Both the position numbers and the translations under genes were made by a program. Of a DNA stretch of 7,137 nucleotides, positions 1-5,564 are shown piece by piece. The stretch's first letter is position 1. Each line of letters opens with the position of its first letter. Under the pieces are notes generated by a model. The model searched no databases, had not been told where the DNA came from, and saw nothing but the letters and a program-made list of their open reading frames with translations. This stretch comes from Symbiobacteriaceae bacterium (GTDB lineage Bacteria; Bacillota; JAAYKD01; WRDA01): NCBI GenBank assembly GCA_009783675.1, contig WRDA01000066.1:1-7137 (forward strand), given 5' to 3'.

Positions 1-1167
1 GATGGTGAGACGATTCTGGCTAACGGGGCCGTTCTCATCGAAGATGGTGTCATCAAAGAGTCAGGAACAGTTGGCGATCTTAAAGCCAGGCACCCTGAGA
101 TCAGCGAAGTGATCGACTATGGTGAGGCGACCATCTTACCAGGGCTGATCGATATGCATGTCCACATTGGTTTTTTTACCAGCCAGAGGCGGCCAAGCGG
201 TATCAACGACATCTACATGGTAGGTTTCAATGCCTTCGATTTTGCTCACAAATCTTTGTCTGCCGGAGTGACCACCCTGCGCGATGTCTCCAGTCCCGAT
301 GGCGTCTGCCAGAGTTTGATCGATGCTGGCAAGAAGGGCTGGTTACAGGTACCCCGCATCCTGCATAGCAACCGTTCGATCAATGCTACCGGAGGTCACG
401 CCTGGTCCACCGGCGATGCCGCTGTCGAAGCCGATGGTGTCGATGCCATAAGACAGGCGGTCCGTCAGCAAGCTAAAGCAGGAGCGACCTGGATCAAGGT
501 GATGGCCAGTCATCGCTCCCCAGGGGTCTCGGAGTACACCCAGGAAGAACTGGACGCTGCTGTGGATGAAGCCCATCGCCATCTTTGCAAGATCGCAGTT
601 CATTCCAGCATCCAGCCATCTCTGGAACTGTGCATCAATGCCGGTTTCGATACCATCGAACACGGCTGCGATATCACTCCCGATCAGGCTCGGCGCATGG
701 TCGAGAAAAACATTACCTGGGTCCCAACGCTTCTGGTGCACAAGACAACCTATGATCATCTGAAAGCGATCATCGATGCTGGCAAAAAACACACTTTCAG
801 CGAACGCCAGCAGGAGACCTGGCGGGTTTATGAGCCTGCGGTTGCCTCTTTAAAAGCGAACCTGATGCCCTATTATGAGATGGGAGTGACCATTGTCGCC
901 GGGACCGATATGATCGGAGAGCATCTGAAGGCTGCTCCGGTCGCTGATGAATTGGTAGTCATGGTCGAATACGGTATGTCTCCCCTGAAGGCCATTGCAG
1001 CAGGCACCTCGGTTTGCGCCAGGGTCCTTGGCATGGAAGGGCAGATCGGCATCCTGGCTCCGCAGGCCCAGGCAGATATCCTGATCGTCAACGGTGATCC
1101 GGTAGCCGATATTAATGTATTAAACGATGTCAAGGCGGTTTACTTCGGGGGCAAAAAAGTCTGTTAA
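1..1167 (+). CDS. Amidohydrolase, imidazolonepropionase/prolidase-like (COG1228 type), 5' partial
   Basis: The frame is open from the first base, so the gene starts upstream of the window; the GTG at 109 is internal. 388 residues are visible, and members of about 400 residues suggest only some 10-20 are missing. The visible start (ANGAVLIEDGVIKESG) is the N-terminal beta-sandwich. It is followed by the metal site DMHVH (His53/His55, counting from the window's first codon), AGVTTLRDV, Lys166 in WIKVMAS (probable carboxylated or metal-bridging lysine), His201 in AVHSS, His221 in TIEHG and Asp303 in AGTDM. The C-terminal sandwich ends with ADILIVNGDPVADI. The metal ligands therefore look complete, and a zinc-dependent cytosolic hydrolase acting on an amide, cyclic amide or dipeptide-like substrate is likely. 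The substrate cannot be deduced. It is not convincingly HutI, although a HutD gene lies 4 kb away on the other strand. A strong hairpin follows the stop codon. Confidence 0.9.
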   Translation, partial: DGETILANGAVLIEDGVIKESGTVGDLKARHPEISEVIDYGEATILPGLIDMHVHIGFFTSQRRPSGINDIYMVGFNAFDFAHKSLSAGVTTLRDVSSPDGVCQSLIDAGKKGWLQVPRILHSNRSINATGGHAWSTGDAAVEADGVDAIRQAVRQQAKAGATWIKVMASHRSPGVSEYTQEELDAAVDEAHRHLCKIAVHSSIQPSLELCINAGFDTIEHGCDITPDQARRMVEKNITWVPTLLVHKTTYDHLKAIIDAGKKHTFSERQQETWRVYEPAVASLKANLMPYYEMGVTIVAGTDMIGEHLKAAPVADELVVMVEYGMSPLKAIAAGTSVCARVLGMEGQIGILAPQAQADILIVNGDPVADINVLNDVKAVYFGGKKVC

Positions 1168-1191
1168 GCTAATCAGCAACCAAATATAGAC

Positions 1192-1236
1192 GCACCTGCT
1201 ACATTACCTGGCTTTCATCAGGTCATGAGCAGGTGT
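1192..1236 (+). terminator. Strong imperfect hairpin after the amidohydrolase, possible terminator or 3' stabiliser
   Basis: CACCTGCT (1193-1200) pairs perfectly with AGCAGGTG (1228-1235). The stem continues inward through CAT/ATG (1202-1204 with 1225-1227) and ACCTG/CAGGT (1206-1210 with 1219-1223), interrupted by one bulged A and one T/C mismatch. That gives about 16 base pairs with an 8-base apical loop, starting 25 bases after the stop codon. What follows (CGTATTATTC) is only mildly T-rich, so this is not a textbook intrinsic terminator. It could weaken read-through, stabilise the 3' end or act as a processing site. The structure is certain by base complementarity; the role is inferred. 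Confidence 0.5.
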
Positions 1237-1324
1237 CGTATTATTCAAATTCGACGCAGAGTTCACCGCTTACGGGCTAAGTCACAAAACCTTGTCTGAC
1301 AATTATACGATAGGAGTCTTATGT

Positions 1325-1813
1325 ATGAAGCGTCAGGGAGAAATCGACCTTGCTCTGCTCTTACCCAGAGCAGTGGACAACAGTTATAAGGGCAAACCCT
1401 TTGCCAGGTACTTCTTCTACCTGATCACCGCCGTAACCATCATCAGGAGCTGTATCCATATCCTGGCTCCCGATGGCGGAGCTCAAAGCATTGCGACCAT
1501 TCCTTTGGATAGCTACTCACCACCGGCAGCTGCCGCTGTGGTCTATCTCTTCGCGGTATGGGGGCTCTCACAGCTGCTGTTGGGAGGCCTGTATCTGGTG
1601 GTTTGCATTAGATACCGGTCATTCATACCCTTGATGTATCTAACCGTGTTTATCGAGTATAGCACCAGGATAGTCATCGGCTGGTCCAAACCAGTGACCA
1701 TTCTAGGAACTGCACCCGGGGCGCTGATGAATTATGTAATGGCTCCCCTGGCGCTCGTTCTGATGCTGCTCTCTATGATACGTTCATCCGGTGTTCACCG
1801 ACAACGCAGGTAA
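1325..1813 (+). CDS. Four-helix integral membrane protein of unknown function
   Basis: I do not recognise a named family. The ATG at 1325 is preferred because AGGAG (1312-1316) lies 8 bases upstream; a TTG at 1292 would give 11 more residues but has no such site. An ATG at 1321 is out of frame. The 162-residue product has a charged cytoplasmic-looking N-terminus, then hydrophobic segments near residues 26-47 (RYFFYLITAVTIIRSCIHIL), 68-93, 98-118 and 132-153, and a basic tail rich in Arg. The loop between helices 1 and 2 holds a distinctive APDGGAQSIATIPLDSY stretch. Arg and Glu residues sit inside or at the edges of helices (IIRS, FIEYSTR), which may mark a functional site. It ends 48 bases before the next amidohydrolase, so co-transcription with that gene is likely. 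A transporter or sensor role is possible but unsupported. Confidence 0.8.
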   Translation: MKRQGEIDLALLLPRAVDNSYKGKPFARYFFYLITAVTIIRSCIHILAPDGGAQSIATIPLDSYSPPAAAAVVYLFAVWGLSQLLLGGLYLVVCIRYRSFIPLMYLTVFIEYSTRIVIGWSKPVTILGTAPGALMNYVMAPLALVLMLLSMIRSSGVHRQRR

Positions 1814-1861
1814 GCATGCTTCACACACCATCGAAATATAGCTTCATGAGGAGGACTGACC

Positions 1862-2623
1862 ATGATCTTCGATTGCGATTCCCACCTGTCACCCTACAGG
1901 AATCACGCTAAAGCCATAGATGCTGCCGGATTAAATAACCTGTTCGAGGAAGCAGGCGTCGAGCGAGCCTTGATCTGGCTGATGCCCCAGGGAGTCGATG
2001 ATGTCAGCGAGAGTAATCGTTATGTTCACCAAAGCGCTCGCCGCTATCCCCGTTTCCTCCCCTTTGGCTGGACCAATGTGGCTGAAGGCCTGGGGAAAGC
2101 TAAGGATGAAGTAAAGAGATGCCTCCTGGAGTATGGCTTTCCCGGAGTCAAGCTAAATGGAGCCCAAAACGAGTACGCCATCGATTGCCGGGAGGCTATG
2201 TTGGTCTGCGAGACCATCGCCCGTTACGATGGTATGATCGCCTTTCACATCGGAGCCGACTCTCCAGACTTCACAAGTGCTTATAGGGCGGCTAATGTTG
2301 CTAGAGCCTTCCCGGAGACCACTATCCTCATGGTTCACATGGGTGGTGCGGCTGAACCCGACAGAGCACATGAAGTCATCGAAGTCGCTAAGGTGCACCC
2401 AAAGATGATGCTGATCGGCAGCGCTATCGCTGCGCAGCGGGTGAAACAGGCAATCGACATACTGGGAAGCGAAAGGGTATTGTATGGGTCAGACTCACCT
2501 TTTCATAGCCTGGATACAGCTCTGGCTGACTACGCCAGCATGTTGAATGAGTATAGCGAAATCCAGCGGGATATGGTGATGTATGAGAACGCTGCGCGCA
2601 TATTCTTGGGGCAACCGGATTAG
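1862..2623 (+). CDS. TIM-barrel metal-dependent amidohydrolase (COG2159 / amidohydrolase-2, PF04909 type)
   Basis: AGGAGG (1849-1854) sits 7 bases before the ATG. The 253 residues fit a compact single-domain barrel. Visible motifs in order are FDCDSHLSP (residues 3-11), PFGWTNV (67-73), GFPGVKLNG (92-100, with Lys97), FHIGADSP (128-135, metal-type His129), ILMVHMGG (155-162, His159) and VLYGSDSPF (206-214, Asp211). The end, YENAARIFLG, is the usual closing helix of this family. In the first motif the usual HxH appears as DxH (Asp6, Ser7, His8), a variant also seen in other PF04909 proteins, so the enzyme need not be inactive. The family includes decarboxylases such as ACMSD and various hydrolases; the substrate here is unknown. 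It lies 48 bases downstream of the membrane protein and 77 bases upstream of the acetyltransferase. It is not a paralogue of the amidohydrolase at the left edge; the subfamily architecture differs. Confidence 0.88.
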   Translation: MIFDCDSHLSPYRNHAKAIDAAGLNNLFEEAGVERALIWLMPQGVDDVSESNRYVHQSARRYPRFLPFGWTNVAEGLGKAKDEVKRCLLEYGFPGVKLNGAQNEYAIDCREAMLVCETIARYDGMIAFHIGADSPDFTSAYRAANVARAFPETTILMVHMGGAAEPDRAHEVIEVAKVHPKMMLIGSAIAAQRVKQAIDILGSERVLYGSDSPFHSLDTALADYASMLNEYSEIQRDMVMYENAARIFLGQPD

Positions 2624-2628
2624 TAAGC

Positions 2629-2672
2629 ATCATATGGCCAATTGCATCATTTACTCTGCTTTTATCATATGG
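2629..2672 (+). repeat. Pair of 9-bp direct repeats between the hydrolase and the acetyltransferase
   Basis: ATCATATGG occurs at 2629-2637 and again at 2664-2672, a period of 35 bases, in an AT-rich gap of 77 bases. Each copy contains the palindrome CATATG. The second copy overlaps TATCAT (2663-2668), a passable -10 element. The TTGCAT at 2642-2647 would be a weak -35 with a short 15-base spacer. The arrangement could be a regulated promoter for the acetyltransferase, but a chance repeat in AT-rich DNA is equally plausible. Confidence 0.3.
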
Positions 2673-2700
2673 AGAGATAACATCCGGAGGGATAACCAAC

Positions 2701-3591
2701 ATGAAATGCCATTTCTACCATGACATTAAAGAGTTTTATGACCTCACCCACAAGATCCTTCTGGCACAGGAAGCTCAGAACCTGATCCTCCTTGGCAATA
2801 TCTACATCGGCATTGACGGCAGTGACATAAGGGGTTGGCGTGACCCTGTTAACTGGGTAATGATTACCGTCAGCGAAGGGGAGGAGATCCTCCTAATCGC
2901 CCTGATGACGCCGCCTCATAACATCGTCCTGCATTCTTGCGGGACTGAGAGTGAAGTAGAAGCCATTCGCTGCCTGATAGAGGGATTGCAGGAGCGGCAG
3001 ATTGCAGTCCCAGGCGCAATGAGTGAAAAATCCCTGGTGGATCTGTTCGCCGGAGAGTATGCAGCTGCTCAAGGACTCACAGCCAAGACACATCAGGAGC
3101 AGCGGATCTACGAGCTTACCAGAGTCGATTCCGGGATCCCGCTGCTGGCTGCGCCATTGCAACTGAGGGCGGCTTCTCCGTCGGATATGGCTTTTTTGCC
3201 CTGGTGGGATAACGGCTTTCAAGCGGCGATACCCGGGTCCGAGATCTCTCTTAGCGAGTCGGCAGAAGCTGCGCGCTATATGGTACAGAACAGAGGAGTA
3301 TACATTCTGGAAGATGAGGGCATCCCTGTCAGTATGGCCAGATTGCATCGGGAGATGAGGACTGCCTGTGGCATCGGATATGTCTATACTCCACCCTTCT
3401 TGCGCGGTCGCGGCTATGCCACTGCCTGCGTCGCCGCAGTATCTCGTATCGCCCTGGAACGAGGCTTTGCGCGCTGCGTCCTCTACACAGATCTCGCTAA
3501 TCCCACCTCCAACAGTATCTATCAGAAAATAGGCTACAGGCCAATATGCGATTCCCGCATGATTAAGTTTGAGCCTAGGACATCCGGATGA
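2701..3591 (+). CDS. GNAT-family N-acetyltransferase with an extra N-terminal domain
   Basis: The ATG follows GGAGG (2686-2690) at 10 bases. The product has 296 residues, about twice a minimal GNAT. The C-terminal half (from about residue 153, LQLRAASPSDM) carries the recognisable fold. Residues 200-216 form a beta strand and turn, then IGYVYTPPFLRGRGYAT (225-241) gives motif A, with the acetyl-CoA pyrophosphate loop R-G-R-G-Y-A. NPTSNSIYQKIGYRP (267-281) is motif B and the closing strand, as in the COG3393-like group. The first 150 residues, with a helical start, a WVMITV strand and an ILLIALMTPP strand, look like a degenerate partner domain typical of two-lobed GNATs. The enzyme should transfer acetyl from acetyl-CoA to an amine in the cytosol. 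The acceptor (antibiotic, amino acid or polyamine) is not evident. It is the last gene of the forward block and is followed by a terminator. Confidence 0.88.
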   Translation: MKCHFYHDIKEFYDLTHKILLAQEAQNLILLGNIYIGIDGSDIRGWRDPVNWVMITVSEGEEILLIALMTPPHNIVLHSCGTESEVEAIRCLIEGLQERQIAVPGAMSEKSLVDLFAGEYAAAQGLTAKTHQEQRIYELTRVDSGIPLLAAPLQLRAASPSDMAFLPWWDNGFQAAIPGSEISLSESAEAARYMVQNRGVYILEDEGIPVSMARLHREMRTACGIGYVYTPPFLRGRGYATACVAAVSRIALERGFARCVLYTDLANPTSNSIYQKIGYRPICDSRMIKFEPRTSG

Positions 3592-3682
3592 TTAAGATGG
3601 AAAGTTTACTGTTTTGCATCGAGCGTAAATAATGGATCCTCGTTGACCGCCACAAAATCAGGACGTGAAGAACCTCACCTGT

Positions 3683-3709
3683 GACCTTATCTCAGATGGG
3701 GTCTTTTTT
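3683..3709 (+). terminator. Rho-independent terminator of the forward block
   Basis: GACCTTAT (3683-3690) pairs with ATGGGGTC (3696-3703) around a 5-base loop, CTCAG. The stem has eight pairs, two of them G-U wobbles in RNA, followed directly by TTTTTT (3704-3709). It lies about 90 bases after the acetyltransferase stop codon and fits termination of that transcript. Confidence 0.75.
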
Positions 3710-3836
3710 ATGTACTGCCGGAATACCGACCTGGTTTTTGAAGGTACTCCATCTGAATACGGGTCTGCCTCGGTTTACTGCCGATTTTCTGGCATAAAAC
3801 AGGTCATTTTTGTCGCAAAATAGTTTTCGTTGCCGT

Positions 3837-3848
3837 AGAAAGCTTTCT
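3837..3848. promoter_or_regulatory. 12-bp perfect palindrome, candidate operator
   Basis: AGAAAGCTTTCT is self-complementary, and flanking G (3835) and C (3850) are also complementary. It lies 35 bases upstream of the probable -10 element of the DUF4352 gene, next to a second inverted repeat at 3808-3820. The position suits an activator or repressor site, but no known consensus is matched and it may be chance. Confidence 0.3.
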
Positions 3849-3860
3849 GCGCCACTTTCA

Positions 3861-3889
3861 TTATATAAAGAAACCCGTAGGTTTATAAT
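3861..3889 (+). promoter_or_regulatory. Probable sigma-A-type promoter for the DUF4352 gene
   Basis: TATAAT at 3884-3889 is a perfect -10 hexamer. At 17-base spacing the -35 position is TTATAT (3861-3866), a poor match, so the promoter may need an activator. The spacer contains an inverted repeat, AAACC-CGTA-GGTTT (3871-3884), that touches the -10 box. Transcription would begin near 3896 and leave a leader of about 50 bases before the ATG at 3950. Confidence 0.5.
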
Positions 3890-3949
3890 GCTGCTTGTGA
3901 CATGATCTTAGCCCAGTTGAGGGTATAGTTTAAATGCAAGGAGGTCCGT

Positions 3950-4531
3950 ATGAAACTGCTCAAAGGAGTCGCTACCTTCATTGGTGTGCTTGTTATGGTC
4001 GGACTCATCATTACTATCCTCTCACCAGTTGAGGAAGCAAAAACTACAGATCTGATGTCTGTAGATGGTAGCCAGGTTGCCATCTCAAGCTTCACTACAC
4101 CAGAGCAGGGAAGCCGCAGCCTATCTGCGATAAAATATAAAGAAACGGGTAACTATAATGGTCTGAAGATAACGGTCAACAATGTTCGTGTAGGTAAAGA
4201 CCAACTGTTCTTCAAAGCTAAAGACGGATTTGCTTACTATCTCCTGGACATCACATTTGACAACACTTCCAACAAGTCAGTCAACATCAGCGTTATTCTT
4301 AATCTTTGCATGGTCGACTCCGAGGGTTGCTCCTACAATACATCGTTCTATCTTGACACCAAGGGTTCGCTGGGCGGAGAGATAGCTGCAGGGAGACGGA
4401 TGCGCGGAGAAGCAGTATTCGAAGTACCGGTGGAAGCAGAGGCTCTTGAGTTTGTGTTCAATCCTATTTTGGGTAAATCGCTCTTCTTCGAGGTACCCAC
4501 TGTATCGCAAGTCCTGGCAATCGATGACTAA
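3950..4531 (+). CDS. DUF4352-like membrane-anchored extracytoplasmic protein
   Basis: AAGGAGGT (3938-3945), the strongest ribosome site in the window, precedes the ATG by about 5 bases. The product has 193 residues. Residues 1-25 (MKLLKG then a hydrophobic run to ITIL) form a signal anchor with no lipobox cysteine and no clear signal-peptidase AxA site, so the protein probably stays tethered with its body outside. After a polar linker, residues 69-182 match the DUF4352 pattern: YNGLKITVNNVRVG, then FAYYLLDITFDNTSNKSVNIS, a MVDSEGCSY turn, and EIAAGRRMRGEAVFEVP followed by the LEFVFNP strand. This is an immunoglobulin-like beta sandwich common in Firmicute surface proteins and of unknown biochemical role. 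The two cysteines (Cys120, Cys127) are close enough to form a disulfide. The gene has its own promoter region and is followed after 74 bases by the zinc-ribbon gene. Confidence 0.85.
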   Translation: MKLLKGVATFIGVLVMVGLIITILSPVEEAKTTDLMSVDGSQVAISSFTTPEQGSRSLSAIKYKETGNYNGLKITVNNVRVGKDQLFFKAKDGFAYYLLDITFDNTSNKSVNISVILNLCMVDSEGCSYNTSFYLDTKGSLGGEIAAGRRMRGEAVFEVPVEAEALEFVFNPILGKSLFFEVPTVSQVLAIDD

Positions 4532-4546
4532 AACACCTGAATAGTT

Positions 4547-4570
4547 ACGACAAGATAGTCGTTTTGTGTT
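4547..4570 (+). terminator. Weak intrinsic terminator or attenuator hairpin
   Basis: ACGAC (4547-4551) pairs with GTCGT (4558-4562) around a 6-base loop, followed by TTTTGTGTTT. A five-pair stem with an interrupted T-tract would be leaky, so some read-through into the zinc-ribbon gene would be expected. Confidence 0.4.
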
Positions 4571-4605
4571 TATGCAAAATAAAAGATTGAATTGGAGGGT
4601 TTAAA

Positions 4606-4839
4606 ATGGATCAGTACATTACCTGTACGCATTGCGGTGAAATGCTCATGTTGGGATCATATTTTTGTTCCAGATGTGGAGCCAGTATGCTTGAAGAAGA
4701 GGATATGTCAGCGAGTCTGGCTGCTGAGGAGAGATTTGATCACAGGATGCCTTTCATCTGGACTAAAAGAAATGTAATGATCGTCATTGCGGTTTTGTCT
4801 ATAGTAGCTTTATTGATCGGAGTAATGAACCAAAAATAG
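4606..4839 (+). CDS. Small zinc-ribbon protein with one C-terminal membrane helix
   Basis: GGAGG (4594-4598) lies 7 bases before the ATG, which selects this frame over an overlapping one at 4592. The 77-residue product opens with a four-cysteine zinc ribbon: Cys7-x2-Cys10 (CTHCG) and Cys21-x2-Cys24 (CSRCGA), separated by 10 residues. An acidic linker follows (EEED near 30-33 and AEER near 40-43). A single hydrophobic helix (about residues 57-74) ends the protein with a short NQK tail. Positive residues (TKR, 53-55) precede the helix, so the ribbon is predicted to be cytoplasmic. This layout is common in small Firmicute membrane proteins that often accompany DUF4352 or similar surface proteins. 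Its partner and function are unknown. Confidence 0.82.
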   Translation: MDQYITCTHCGEMLMLGSYFCSRCGASMLEEEDMSASLAAEERFDHRMPFIWTKRNVMIVIAVLSIVALLIGVMNQK

Positions 4840-4843
4840 GATA

Positions 4844-4871
4844 CCAACTTCCTGTTTCAGTCGAAGTTAGG
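4844..4871. terminator. Hairpin between convergent genes, candidate bidirectional terminator
   Basis: AACTTC (4846-4851) pairs with GAAGTT (4863-4868). CTG/CAG (4852-4854 with 4858-4860) extends the stem inward across a 2-base bulge, and CC/GG extends it outward across a bulged A. That gives about 11 pairs with a TTT loop. On the minus strand a run of five T (complement of 4832-4836) follows 7 bases after the stem; on the plus strand no T-run follows. It lies in the 80-base gap between two converging genes, so it more likely ends the minus-strand transcript. Confidence 0.42.
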
Positions 4872-4919
4872 AACCTGCTCTTTACCGTAGAAACGAGTAC
4901 AATAGCAACCAGTCCTGAA

Positions 4920-5516
4920 TTATCTCTTCTGCCAGGCATTGGCGAAAACCGCCACCTGGGTCCTGGCATTCCAGTCAGCCTCGATGAGGATGCTTAATGA
5001 TTGCTGATACTCCTTCATCTGGAAAAGATCCCCGGCACTTAGAGATACTCGCCCTTCCGGAAATAGTTCCGGACAGTCCAGAGTTAAGGGATGCAGGCAG
5101 TATATCCACATGAGATGGCCGGGATGGAATAGTCCGGCTGCTCCGGGAGGCATGGCAAGCATGCTGCCTTCCCAACCGGTATATAACATAAGATTCAGGT
5201 CGGTGCATTTACCGTATGAAGTAGTCTGCACACCTCCGTCGAATGTATGAGACTTAAGCGCCGCGAGCTCTATCTCTGAGCCGCCTTCGTGCTTAAGTCT
5301 TACATTCGAGTTAAGCGGCATGATGAGCCGAGTATAACCAGGAAGCGAAGTGAACTCAGAGCTCTCCAGGTTGATTTTTGCAGTGGATAACCTCACCTGG
5401 AAGTCTCTGTTCGTGTATGATGACCCGGACGGATAGATCGCCAGTTCACGGGTTACGCCTCCGCTCCACTGAGTTTCCCGCTGCTGGTCTGCTTTGATGA
5501 TTTTGTAGTAATGCAT
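4920..5516 (-). CDS. HutD/Ves family cupin-like protein
   Basis: On the minus strand AAGGAG (5522-5527) lies 5 bases before the ATG. The 198-residue product shows the family's landmarks in order: QWSGGVTRELAIYP (residues 16-29; the family usually has W-x-N-G-G-G-x-T-R-E), DFQVRLSTAKI (38-48), EFTSLPGYTRLIMPL (54-68), HTFDGG (90-95) and DLNLML (106-111). Its length matches the family. HutD proteins are bicupin folds linked to histidine catabolism in proteobacteria, with a proposed role as sensor of a pathway intermediate; Ves of E. coli is a relative. Here the glycine-rich first motif is shortened to SGG. Upstream, 48 bases away on the same strand, is a wall hydrolase, and no other histidine-utilisation gene is visible, so the hut role should not be assumed. 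I am confident in the family and unsure of the function, so no symbol is given. Confidence 0.82.
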   Translation of the reverse strand: MHYYKIIKADQQRETQWSGGVTRELAIYPSGSSYTNRDFQVRLSTAKINLESSEFTSLPGYTRLIMPLNSNVRLKHEGGSEIELAALKSHTFDGGVQTTSYGKCTDLNLMLYTGWEGSMLAMPPGAAGLFHPGHLMWIYCLHPLTLDCPELFPEGRVSLSAGDLFQMKEYQQSLSILIEADWNARTQVAVFANAWQKR

Positions 5517-5539
5517 GGCTTCTCCTTTCTATATCTGAG

Positions 5540-5558
5540 GAGCATGTCAAGTATGCTC
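5540..5558 (-). other. Short hairpin in the gap between the wall hydrolase and hutD-like genes
   Basis: GAGCAT (5540-5545) pairs with ATGCTC (5553-5558) around a 7-base loop, in the 48-base gap between the two minus-strand genes. No T-run follows in either direction, so it is not a standard terminator. It may lower read-through or mark an RNA processing point that sets different expression of the two genes. Confidence 0.3.
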
Positions 5559-5564
5559 TTGTCC

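Larger units (their letters stand above)
3592..3949. other. 358-bp intergenic region with terminator, palindromes and promoter
   Basis: No convincing gene lies here. From left to right I see: an intrinsic terminator (3683-3709); a possible branched RNA fold whose outer arms are GACCTG plus TTTT (3728-3738) and AAAA plus CAGGTC (3796-3805); inside it a small TCGG/CCGA hairpin followed by TTTT (3770-3788); a perfect TTTTG-TCG-CAAAA inverted repeat (3808-3820); a perfect 12-bp palindrome AGAAAGCTTTCT (3837-3848); a likely -10 element (3884-3889); and the Shine-Dalgarno site AAGGAGGT (3938-3945). The pairing is seen directly. Regulation of the downstream gene is inferred. Confidence 0.6.

Noticed and set aside
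343..792. 149-residue open frame on the minus strand
   Set aside because: It lies wholly antisense inside the amidohydrolase, whose frame carries clear conserved motifs; no ribosome site or family features.
1..1167. Calling the left-edge amidohydrolase HutI because a HutD-like gene is nearby
   Set aside because: It shares the COG1228 fold, but the genes are 4 kb apart on opposite strands, no other hut gene is present, and its motifs (WIKVMAS lysine, GHAW) fit prolidase-like members better.
1281..1309. GTCACA-17-TATACG as a promoter for the membrane protein
   Set aside because: Transcription would begin at about 1316, inside the ribosome site, leaving no usable leader; both hexamers are poor.
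2893..3348. 151-residue open frame on the minus strand
   Set aside because: Antisense shadow of the acetyltransferase coding sequence; composition rich in Arg, Gln and Ser typical of shadow frames.
3597..3632. An 11-residue leader peptide (MESLLFCIERK) after the acetyltransferase
   Set aside because: No ribosome site ahead of the ATG, and no run of regulatory codons or T-box/attenuator sequence before the terminator.
4592..4777. 61-residue overlapping frame at the zinc-ribbon gene
   Set aside because: Its start overlaps the ribosome site itself; the alternate frame from 4606 has the correct spacing and a clear four-cysteine ribbon and membrane helix.
5522..5550. TTGACA on the minus strand (complement of 5545-5550) as a promoter for the HutD-like gene
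   Set aside because: At 17-base spacing the -10 position falls on the AAGGAG ribosome site, so any start would lie at or past the start codon.
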